From Basidiobolus meristosporus CBS 931.73 (lineage: Eukaryota; Basidiobolomycota; Basidiobolomycetes; Basidiobolales; Basidiobolaceae): a stretch of DNA of 26,362 bases. The position numbers were made by a program, and so were the translations under genes. Positions 18,535 to 26,362 of the stretch are shown here, piece by piece; within the stretch, counting starts at the first letter, position 1, and each line of letters begins with the position of its first letter. Below the pieces are notes generated by a model. The model made no database searches, was not told the DNA's origin, and saw only the letters and a list, made by a program, of their open reading frames with translations. The stretch covers positions 1 through 26,362 of the forward strand of contig MCFE01000917.1 of NCBI GenBank assembly GCA_002104905.1. Direction: 5' to 3'.

Positions 18535-21500
18535 ATGAACAACGAGAGCATCGCGAACCTACTGAACCGCGGGACCTTGCAGGAGGTCTCGGCACACCTG
18601 TCGAACGACACCTGGGAGCCCTGGAAGCTGAGTGTCACCGAGGTGGCTGACAAGCTGGCCGTCGACCCAAGCGTCGGTCTTGATCAGCGAGAAGCGCAAC
18701 TCCGGTTGAAGCTGTTCGGCGAGAACCAACCACCCGACCGGAAACGACGTTTGAAATGGCACCAATTCGTGCTGCACGTGGTGACGGATCCGGTGATCTT
18801 CCTACTGATAGCGGTCTGTGTATTATATCTGCTTTGGTACAATGGGATGGGGGCATTACCAGTGGTGCTGGTGGTTGTCCTCACGTTGGGAACGGAGGTA
18901 GGGGTCACTTTAGGGTTCAACCGTACCCCAGGTTGGGGGGATCGTGTCCGTCCGTTCTAAACCACGTAACAGCTTAGTATCCAATGGAAAGGGAACCTCA
19001 CCGTCGACACCTTCACGGCCGAGATTCCGGAGAATGTCCTGGTCGTCCGCGAAGGCCACGAGCGAATCGTTGTCTCCCGGAAACTCGTCCCCGGGGATAT
19101 TGTGATTGTGTCGTACGGGCAAAGAGTACCTGCCGATGGGATACTCATCAACTCGCAACACCTGAGACTAGACGAGAGTATATTCACCGGGGGGTATCAC
19201 GAGGTACAGAAGTACACTTCTAACGAGCCATATGAAGCCAATGGTAAGCAAACGAAAACCCCCGTTGTTATGTGACTGCTAGCGACCGCCCATTAATTTT
19301 GCCTCTGGAAAGGGAACCTCGTCTCCTCCGGCTATCTGTACTTCGGAAGCAGCGTCGTCCAAGGAAAAGGTCAGTCCAGTTGGTATGGAAATCCCCCGGG
19401 GCGTCATGTGATAACGTCGATAACAACTAGGGGTCCTGATAGTGACCGCCACTGGAAAACATACTCGCTTGGCCAATGTCAAGAGCTCCACGATCTACGA
19501 AGACAAAAAGACCCCGCTGCAAGCGCTGACAAGAAATGTCACCCTTTGTTTGGCTCTCTTGGCATTGCTCGTATCCAGCGTCTTGCCGGTGGTCGGTTTG
19601 CTGAACGGGATCGACTGGCACGATGCACTGCTGACCGGAATGGGAATGGCCTTCGTGTTGATCCCCAGCAAGCTCCCTTCATTGGTCAACGCCATCCTGA
19701 TCGTGTCGGCGCACCGGCTGTCGCAAAGACGGCTTCTTTTACGTAGATTGGATGCCACGGAGGCCTTGGGCTCCGTCTCGGCCATTGTGACGGACAAAAC
19801 GGGAACTCTGACTTGCAATGAGCTGAAAGTGGCCTCGGCGATAGTCCTCACCCGACCGGACCGCCAATCCCCTGAGAGCTTTCAGATCAACTGTCGAAGA
19901 ATCCCCGTCACCTCCAGCAAGGACATTGCCCAGTACCTACTGCCCCTTACCATCACATGGACCCTCTCGATGGACCAATTCGCGAGCGACATGTTGTTCC
20001 AAATGGTCCAAGAAGGCCATGGAGCTGGACCTGCGCATTCCTCACCATTACCGTTGGCAAGGGGGATCGACAAGGATGTGTTTGACTCGGCGATCTTCGA
20101 TTTCTTTAGCTCGGCCGAGATCCCGGTGGAGGTGCAGCGCTATCTGATCCAATCCGCGCTACTCGTCTTCTCCAAATTCCCGGTGCCCATTTCTGAGGAG
20201 CCGTTTGACGTGGTCAACCGGGTATCCTTCAGGACTCGCGGGTCCACGCGCAACCGGACGAGCGGGAGCAGGATCACCGTGGTCAGGGGTGCTCCGGAAT
20301 CCATCCTGGACCTTTGCAATCGCATCTGGGTGAGTGGGTATGAGCGGGAATGCTCGGAATTTGACGAGAACCATCCCCCTCAGATTGACCCCGACATGCT
20401 GAACGATGTGGAGGTCCTGACGGGGTATATCACTTCAAAGCTGACGGAGTCTATCAACGACGTCGCTCGAAAAGGCAGCCGGATTTTCGGCTACGCTTAC
20501 TCGACCTCGGCTCACACCGAAGGCGAGGAGCTTCCTCGAGACTTCATCTTCGTCGGAGCCTATGTTTTCACGGACCCCATCCGGAAGGAAGTCCCTCACG
20601 CAGTTTCAGAATGCCAGGAGGCCGGGATCAAAGTTGTCATGGCCACGGGTGATTACCCGGGGACTGCGTTGGCGATTGCATCCAAGGTTGGCATCAACCA
20701 GGTCGCTTCTACTGAGCAAGCACCGGTTCTCCTTGGAAGACACCTCGACGAGATGTCTAGCGGGGCGTTGCTTGGGGAAGCGATTGAAAGAACCGATGTC
20801 TTCGCCAGGGTCACTCCGGCCCATAAGCTTCGGATCGTCCAGGCTTTGCAATCGCAAGGCCACGTGGTCGCCTTCATCGGGGACGGGATCAAGGACGCCA
20901 CAGCGTTGTATGCGGCCGACGTGGGTATTACAATTGGAGGGGCGGCCGCCACGGCAGATATGGCTTCGGACCATGCCTCGTTGGTCGTTCTTGGAAACCA
21001 CTTCGACGCAGTGGTTTACTGCCTCCGAGAAGGACGGCATATGTTCGACAACATGAACAAAGTGGTCACCTTCTATCTGGCGTGCAAGCTAGGCCTCGCA
21101 TCCTTGTTCACGCTCGCCATCATATTGCGCGCCAGCTTCCCGTTGAACCTGGTGCAAATCATACTGCTCGAAATGTTCGTCAACCTGGGGTCTGCCATCA
21201 CGTTCGTGGTGGAGAGGGCGGAAATCGACATCATGAGGATCCCGCCGACTCTGGTGAACCAGCGTGGGGTCCGGAAAGGCCACCTGGGCTCTGCCATTGG
21301 TCGCCAAATCGTCTTCTATGCCGCTCTACTGCTTTTGTCGACTGGCAGCTCCTACTTCTATGGGGCCATGTACAGCGCCCAAGAGGAGTCCGCAGCAACC
21401 ATGCTCTTTGTGTCCTACCTTATCAATCACATCACCTTAGGCCTGGCCATCCGGTCCCGCAGGACACCCATCAGAAAGCAAGGTCTCTTTAGCAATGGAA

Positions 21501-21745
21501 ACTTTCTGATGTGGTTCGCGCTGGTGGTGAGTTGTATACTGGCCTACATATTTCTTCCCACCCTCCGAGCCACCCTTGATCTCACCACTCTGAACCAATG
21601 CGAATGGTTGGTGATCCTGACAGGCGCCCTATGCTTACTGATCGTATCGGAAGTATGTAAAGAGTTGTGTTGGCACTACGCGAAGCGTGAGAAGGAACGG
21701 CGCGATGACCATCGAAGCTCCGAACGAGCACCGCTCCTGATTTAA
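18535..21745 (+). CDS. P-type cation-transporting ATPase with unusual catalytic residues
   Basis: Four exons (18535-18897, 18973-19243, 19313-19369, 19431-21745) are joined at GT-AG introns of 75, 69 and 61 bp. They give 3006 nt, 1001 residues. The ATG at 18535 follows an in-frame TGA at 18517-18519. In order: N-terminal cation-ATPase domain (about 26-70), M1-M2 (about 82-120), actuator domain, M3-M4, phosphorylation site DKTGTLT 352-358, nucleotide domain with RGAPE 516-520, MATGDYPGTA near 634-643, hinge GDGIKD 714-719, then C-terminal membrane segments. Such pumps move cations using a phospho-aspartate cycle. The family form around ILLEMFVNLG and ERAEIDIMRIPP recalls bacterial and fungal Ca/cation P-type ATPases. 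Odd: TGE is TGG (193-195), PEGLP/PEELP is PSKLP (309-313), and Asn of GDGxND is Lys 718. Ion and activity are uncertain. AATAAA is at 21827-21832. Confidence 0.9.
18898..18972 (+). other. Intron 1 of the ATPase gene
   Basis: GTAGGG to ACAG, 75 bp, phase 0. Without removal the frame ends at 18960. With it, M2 leads directly into the actuator domain (LSIQWKGNLTVDTF). Confidence 0.8.
19244..19312 (+). other. Intron 2 of the ATPase gene
   Basis: GTAAGC to AAAG, 69 bp, phase 1. Joining gives EANGNLVSSGYLYFGSS, a normal actuator-domain continuation. Confidence 0.85.
19370..19430 (+). other. Intron 3 of the ATPase gene
   Basis: GTCAGT to CTAG, 61 bp, phase 1, with CTAAT-like bases lacking but a typical short length. 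Joining gives VVQGKGVLIVTATGKHTR, which fits the family's VxxTG segment. Confidence 0.8.
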
Positions 21746-21856
21746 TTCAATGGCACTTGTTCCTGGCAAAAGAATGTACAGATCCCACACTATCTACAAG
21801 TGTACCCAAATAGAACAAAACGTATCAATAAAATTCTGTGGGGATTAACATTGGAA

Positions 21857-22990
21857 CTACGCAGGACTAGATGCCCTACGGTATATATAAAATTTATGAA
21901 GGACCGGGTGGTTTCGGCCAGAGTCCTGGTTGTCCTGGTCGACGGCATCGGGCTGGTTCCTCCAGTCGACGATCTCCATATGGATTAGTTCGAACTTCGC
22001 CTCCCGCATCTCCTCCTCGAACAGCTCGATTTCGGTCAGGTAGCGGTTTCGCAACGGAAGCACGAAATAGATCCGGGAGCTAGTGGCCCGGCTGAGGAAC
22101 TGCTCCAGAACGATGGGGATTGCCCGCGCCTGCCAGGCATCATAGATAGCGTCAGTGGCGATGATGTTTTCGAATTGGTCTTGATACAACTCCTCGCCAC
22201 GGTCCGCACTGATGGGGATGTTTCGGTTGATGTTGTCTATATTCTTGGCGCTGTCTTTGAAGTACTCCCACCAGTCAAGCTTCTGCACCTGACATATCTC
22301 TTCGCATTCGTTGCGATTGACATTGATCCGGACGTTGTCGAGGACACTAGGATGGTAATCGGTAAGCATCACATGGGACGCACCCAGCTTGGCACACATC
22401 AATCCAGCCAATCCAGTGCCGCATCCCAACTCCAGTATTCTTTGTCCGGACAGATCCAACACGTAGCCAGCTTCCCCGACCACCACCTCACGCTCGTACC
22501 CCTTGGTGTGGCCGCATAACAACTTTCCCATCACAATGCTAGCAGACCAGGTTCGACAGCCCAGATCGGCCTCCGCAAAGGTAGGCTCCCGAATATCCAG
22601 CCGAACGCTCTCCATACCTTTACGTTGACACTCGAATATCCAGAGTTGAGAGACTGGTCCGGTAGCAGCTCTACCACAACGGTTTGCTATCATGGAAGTC
22701 AACCGCTCCATAAGCGGATCCTCGTCGAACATGTCCTTTGACCGACGCTTCAACACCCTGATCACCCAGTCGTTGCACATATTTCTGACCATGGTGGAGT
22801 TTGTGGAGGGGTCAGAGGTGGTGTCTTCGACCTTGGGGGGCTCTGGCCGGTCCCAGATCTTTATGTCGACGTTTTTCTCGCCGAAATGTTTGTCTATGGT
22901 GTCCAGTATCGAGGTCACCTCCGCCTCGTCCATAGGATCGCAGCGCTTCAGTCGTAGCAGCAACTCGAGATGCTCTTCGTTGGTCCCCAT
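21857..22990 (-). CDS. Seven-beta-strand protein methyltransferase (Methyltransf_16 type)
   Basis: This is a single-exon frame of 377 residues, ATG at 22988-22990 and TAG at 21857-21859. The C-terminal two thirds form an S-adenosylmethionine-dependent methyltransferase. Motif I is LELGCGTG (186-193), the acidic residue after strand 2 is D211 (LTDYHPSV), and a post-motif LDW (238-240) and ATDAIYD (278-284) follow. Preceding WSASIVMGKLL (148-158) is the usual entry segment. This pattern belongs to the family that includes yeast Efm2/Efm3/Rkm5 and mammalian FAM86/METTL21, which methylate lysines on translation factors and other proteins. The first 110 residues, acidic and probably helical, resemble the extended N-terminus of Efm2-like members. 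The substrate is not readable from the sequence. Its 3' end faces the ATPase with 111 bp between stop codons. Confidence 0.85.
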   Translation of the reverse strand: MGTNEEHLELLLRLKRCDPMDEAEVTSILDTIDKHFGEKNVDIKIWDRPEPPKVEDTTSDPSTNSTMVRNMCNDWVIRVLKRRSKDMFDEDPLMERLTSMIANRCGRAATGPVSQLWIFECQRKGMESVRLDIREPTFAEADLGCRTWSASIVMGKLLCGHTKGYEREVVVGEAGYVLDLSGQRILELGCGTGLAGLMCAKLGASHVMLTDYHPSVLDNVRINVNRNECEEICQVQKLDWWEYFKDSAKNIDNINRNIPISADRGEELYQDQFENIIATDAIYDAWQARAIPIVLEQFLSRATSSRIYFVLPLRNRYLTEIELFEEEMREAKFELIHMEIVDWRNQPDAVDQDNQDSGRNHPVLHKFYIYRRASSPA

Positions 22991-23247
22991 GGTCGGAATA
23001 TCTGCAGTGTGGTGCTAAAAAGAAGGAGCCCAGAACTGCACGAACTCAAGCGACAAGCCTCGAATCTGAAAAAAAATCAACGGATATTTATTCAAGTTCG
23101 ATTTAAACTTCGCTAAACTACGGATAAGTCTGCCTCAAGAATCCAGATTGTTTGATGTACATCAACTGGCTAGCATCAGAACACCCCCGACACGCGAGGT
23201 GCGTGCCCAGTGGAGATACGACCTGCGCGCGGATTGCTTTCGGATGT
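22991..23247. other. Gap between methyltransferase and CutA
   Basis: This gap serves as the methyltransferase promoter and CutA 3' region. A minus-strand AATAAA (plus-strand TTTATT at 23087-23092) lies about 156 nt past the CutA stop and may be its poly(A) signal. I see nothing else. Confidence 0.5.
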
Positions 23248-23920
23248 TCATTGCAACTGAGGCTTTCGCACGCTATCGGTTACCCAATTCATGTATTCTT
23301 TGCTTCCATCGTCGATCTTGCAACATAACAACCTCGATTTTAGCCGTTGGAAGGTTCGAGTAAAGTTTCAACGACATACCTTGATCGAAATAACCTCCGG
23401 AACGTCATACGGGTGGTTCTCGTTCACGTGTTGAATGACGTTCTCCACTTTGTCGGCGGCGGTTTTCATCATCAACAGGACCTCGGTGGACTCCTCGATC
23501 TCCCCGTCCCACCCTAGCGATAGAAAAAAACGTTTACTAACCGGACCTATGGCCAGGAGAAACCAAGACTAGAAGGCACGAACAATACATGGAGGTCACC
23601 TTGGGGATGACGTTGATGCATGCCACCAACTTCTCGGTAAGCAACCCCCGGGAAAGCTTCTTGGCTATTTCCTCGTTTGGGCAGGTGACGAATATGGCCC
23701 GAATATCAGGCACGCATTTGGACATGTTGGTAAGGGTTCGATAGCAAAGGCGGGATAAAGGTCTTCCTCTCGGCCAAGCGGTTCGTCGGCAAGTGTGGTT
23801 AAAGACAGGAGTGTGGATTCCGGGCAGTGGCCGAAACGGGTTACAGACTGAGTTGTTCGACAACCTTTTAATCAAACCCAAGTTCAAGGCGAGTGGCTTC
23901 AGAATGGTCACTTGCCTCAT
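23248..23920 (-). CDS. cutA: CutA1 divalent-ion tolerance family protein
   Basis: Three exons on the minus strand (23920-23584, 23513-23380, 23316-23248) are joined at GT-AG introns of 70 and 63 bp. They give 540 nt, 179 residues. Family landmarks in order are AIFVTCPNEEIAKKLSRGLL, VACINVIPKVTSMYWWDGEI, STEVLLMMKT, HPYDVPEVISIK and the tail GSKEYMNWVTDSV. CutA1 proteins are small ferredoxin-like trimers, linked in bacteria to copper tolerance and in animals and plants to other roles. The core from Met66 (codon 23725-23723) is 114 residues, the normal length. The in-frame upstream extension of 65 residues is rich in Arg and Ser/Thr and nearly free of acidic residues, so it may be a mitochondrial presequence. 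The alternative start at Met66 would give a cytosolic form. Confidence 0.88.
23317..23379 (-). other. Intron 2 of cutA
   Basis: GTATGT to CAAG on the minus strand, 63 bp, phase 0. It joins VISIK to IDDGSKEYM. Confidence 0.85.
23514..23583 (-). other. Intron 1 of cutA
   Basis: GTTCGT to GCTAG on the minus strand, 70 bp, phase 1, with TACTAA-like bases (TTAGTAAAC region) upstream of the acceptor. Joining restores the CutA motif SMYWWDGEIEE. Confidence 0.85.
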
Positions 23921-24533
23921 GGAAATATCATCAATGATTCTGAGAATGGAGTACTGATCGTTCAGGCGTTCAAGTGGACTTGGCTAAAACCCGAAACCTG
24001 CATCATTCATGTTGGGGAGCTGATTAATCGTTAGTCGATCCGGCGGGTAGCAGGCGGGTAAGGTAAGGGATCAGGTAAAGGGAGGGAAAGGCGGTAGGAA
24101 CGCCGAATGCAGTAAAAAAGTATAAAATGTAAGTATACAGTGTAAGTAAACATTGTTCGTGACTGCAGCCGTGGTTCGGTCGGGAGAATGTATTCGAGAA
24201 TGAGCAAATTAAGGTGATATTTGTGTAATTGCCTATTATGGTGCAGCCAAACCGAGAAATTGAGAAATTTCGAAACATCACTTTTGGTTATCTGAGGAAG
24301 CTGTATGGCGATGTATGGTGATGGTGATGGAAATCAACAATGGGAATTTACGGATATATCACTCATTTGCATACCGCGTGGAATACTAGATTTGTACGTA
24401 TTCTTGAACCTGATTTGCACGTATTCTTGAACCTGATTTGTGCTCGCCATAGCCAGGCGATCAGAATCCGTATTTAAACAGGGCCAGCACCCCGTCAGAG
24501 GCCAGCACTCCAGCCAATTCAGTATCCTCCTTA
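23921..24533. promoter_or_regulatory. Divergent promoter region between cutA and the kinase
   Basis: About 613 bp separates the two start codons. A TATTTAA element at 24471-24477 lies about 60 bp before the kinase ATG and is the best TATA candidate. A 23-bp tandem repeat lies at 24391-24436. No supported gene lies here, and the minus-strand frame at 24024-24281 has no motif. Confidence 0.5.
24391..24436 (+). repeat. Two-copy 23-bp tandem repeat upstream of the kinase
   Basis: Two adjacent copies of a 23-bp unit (TTTGTACGTATTCTTG... then TTTGCACGTATTCTTG...) differ at one base, with the first bases of a third copy (TTTGTGC) following. It sits about 100-140 bp upstream of the kinase ATG. It could be a duplicated regulatory site, but the factor is unknown. 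Confidence 0.75.
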
Positions 24534-25660
24534 ATGGTTCTTGTAAGATTACAATCCACCGACCCAAGTAAGGGAGTCCCCATCCCCTTCCATAAGGTGG
24601 ACCTGATGGATGTTAGCCACGTCGAGCCATTCTCGGATTTCTCATCCAGCTCAAGTAGCTCCACCGAAACCTTATCAGGCTCGCCAATCCCACCTCGCTT
24701 CGTCTTCAAAGCCCCCAAACCATCACCACAGAAAAAGAGCCGCCCCGCAAAAAAAGAGGCCTGCCACCGGGGTACCCTCTGCGAGATTCCCCTTCTTGCG
24801 GCCCTCAAGAAACGTAAGAGCAACCTGTCTTTCAAGGAGCTCTACGGAAACATCACCAACGCATTCTGTATGGGTTCTGGCGGGGAAGTCTACATGGCAA
24901 CCTCCCCCAAGACGGGCAAGAAGTATGCCATCAAGTCGTTCCGCCCGCGTTTTTCGTACGAAACCCCCGCCGAGTACTGCATGAACATCAGCAACGAGAT
25001 CTACATCGCCGCCTCCCTAGATCACGAAAACATCGTCCGCACTGTTGATGTGTTGGAGGAAAATGGCAAGATCTACGAGGTCATGGAGTATTGCCCGCGC
25101 GATCTGTTCTCGGTGTTTGAGACCTCAAACCCCACCGAGAGCGAAGTCAACAAATACTTCGTCGAGCTGGTCCATGGCATTGCTCATCTCCATAGCCGTG
25201 GCATCGCCCATCGCGATCTCAAGCTGGAGAATGTGTGCATTGGCGAAGACGGCCACCTGAAGATCATCGATTTCGGGTTTGCCACCAACTTCTACAGCCC
25301 TTACCACCTCGAGTATATCCCGGCCAGCGGGGTGATCGGTTCAAGCACGTTTATCGCGCCTGAGGTGTGGACAGCAGAGAGCTACGACCCATCGAAGGAC
25401 GACATATGGGCCTTGGGCGTTCTCTATATCTGCATGCTAACGCGACTCTTCCCATGGGAGAAGGCCACCGCGGACGACAAAAATTTCGCCCTCTTCATGA
25501 ACTCCTGGGACTCAGTCCCCTACTCAAGAAATGCCCAGCCGAGGCGCTCCCCCTGCTTAAGCGAATGCTCGCGATCGACCCCAGCCAGCGTGCTAGTATC
25601 AAAGACGTCATGCAAGATCCTTGGTTTCAATCGCTTGAGGCCCAAGTCAAGGGCAACTGA
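24534..25660 (+). CDS. HAL4/HAL5/NPR1-like Ser/Thr protein kinase with a one-base frame break
   Basis: The ATG is at 24534. The N-terminal 100 residues are Ser/Pro/Lys-rich with a run of seven Ser (37-43). The kinase domain follows: glycine loop GSGGEV 114-119, Lys134 (YAIKSF), Glu155, catalytic loop HRDLKLEN 226-233, DFG 246-248, APE 275-277, YDPSKDDIWALG and LFPW near 306. The last features are typical of the fungal HAL4(SAT4)/HAL5/NPR1 group, which in yeast stabilises nutrient and potassium transporters. After residue 329 the frame no longer matches a kinase and would stop at 25679. The adjacent frame from 25520 to TGA 25658-25660 encodes the proper domain end (RMLAIDPSQRASIKDVMQDP). One missing C in the CCCC run at 25517-25520 explains it. 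It is either an assembly error or a recent pseudogene. No intron fits. Confidence 0.85.
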
Positions 25661-26362
25661 GATTCAGCGCCCCACTTAACGAATTGTACATTACCTAGAT
25701 CTAATTTTAATGGCAGTAACTGTAATTACGCAACCTTCATAATGGCACTACTAGCATGTTGATAAAATCCCTGAACCACAACCCAAACCGCACCATGTAA
25801 TTCTAGCCTTATCGTCCAAGTAAATCCACCCTGTTATCGATTCTCGCAATCGGGGCTTTCAGGAAAGAAAAATTCCAAGATTACCCAAAAAGGGAATGGA
25901 GAAATCCCGTTTTTGCCTCCTGCCACGTCTGATTTGGAAAGTAGAACTCCCATAACGACACCTATGGAAGTTGAGAGTTCGTTCGGGAAGGCGAGTTGAC
26001 TTGAATGAAAACATGAGGCTTGCTTATTCACCACTCAAGGATACTTGCTCCGACACAACTTGCCGACCCACATGATTGTCAAGCCTTGATGTAGTAATGT
26101 AATATAGGCCTCTTTTGGCGAGCAATGTAGAATAAAGCCATGTAGAATAAATCCCATTTGATGAGCCATATGGAATCAATCCTTTTGAAGCGCAGCCTGA
26201 AAATTTAACCTACCCTTGCGGTGGATGCAGTGTGTTTCTATTCCAAGATTAATTCAAGGTTCTAGCACCTAACAGTTGGGTTGAAAAGCGTTTTCATTAG
26301 CCAAATAAAAATAGGCTTATTTGTAGACATTGCTAAAAATCGCTCATATCTAAGCCTGATTT
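25661..26362. other. Downstream region, no supported gene
   Basis: The stretch is AT-rich and non-coding in appearance. The 12-mer ATGTAGAATAAA occurs twice (26125-26136, 26140-26151), and a small AAATAA/TTATTT inverted repeat occurs near 26304-26323. The 66-codon minus-strand frame at 25834-26034 has no recognised motif. Confidence 0.5.

Noticed and set aside
22175-23018. Plus-strand frames across the methyltransferase
   Set aside because: They are antisense shadows of the methyltransferase, which has clear motifs on the minus strand.
24024-24281. Minus-strand 85-codon frame in the divergent promoter
   Set aside because: No motif or homology is recognised, and it sits between two clear start sites in low-complexity AT-rich DNA.
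25511-25525. Programmed -1 frameshift in the kinase
   Set aside because: The site lacks a proper slippery heptamer in the zero frame and no strong downstream structure was evident. A one-base deletion in a C run is simpler.
25834-26034. Minus-strand 66-codon frame after the kinase
   Set aside because: It has no recognised motif and no supporting signals.

Overview
The window looks like nuclear DNA from a fungus, probably an early-diverging lineage. The host genes have short GT-AG introns (61-75 bp). They include a fungal-type HAL4/HAL5/NPR1-like kinase and a 1001-residue P-type cation ATPase. Visibly AT-rich retrotransposons sit against a GC-richer gene block. The placement rests on family recognition only.

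Positions 1 to about 17430 are almost entirely Ty1/copia LTR retrotransposons of one related group, stacked inside each other. Element F (minus strand) was entered by A (plus), A by B (minus), B by C (minus) and C by D (plus). The order is read from 5-bp target duplications that match on both sides of B (CATGC), C (TAATC) and D (AAATG), and from host-element sequence that resumes at the same point after each insert. B is old: its two LTRs differ at roughly 35 sites and its genes are broken. C is young: one LTR difference, and its gag-pol frame is uninterrupted apart from the D insertion. D is youngest: its LTRs are identical by eye, and it is a non-autonomous element without gag-pol. All share a 9-nt polypurine tract. 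They also share a primer-binding site that fits the anticodon arm of initiator tRNA-Met, i.e. half-tRNA priming as known for Drosophila copia. In C the first AUG of the predicted RNA lies inside that site. A hairpin around the LTR TATA box is kept by matched changes in both arms.

Positions 16117-17431 hold the 5' end of F, a solo LTR (G) inside F's LTR, and a further LTR (H) joined to F through a primer-binding site. Positions 17432-18534 are a degraded transition zone with hints of one more copia remnant.

Positions 18535-25660 are the host gene block: a four-exon P-type cation ATPase (+), a convergent methyltransferase of the lysine-methyltransferase type (-), a three-exon CutA1 gene (-), and a divergently transcribed Ser/Thr kinase (+) with a one-base frame break near its end. 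The ATPase keeps the phosphorylated Asp but lacks several otherwise near-invariant residues. The ATPase, CutA and HAL-like kinase families all have links to cation handling, but the sequence shows no direct regulatory connection. Positions 25661-26362 show no gene I can support.
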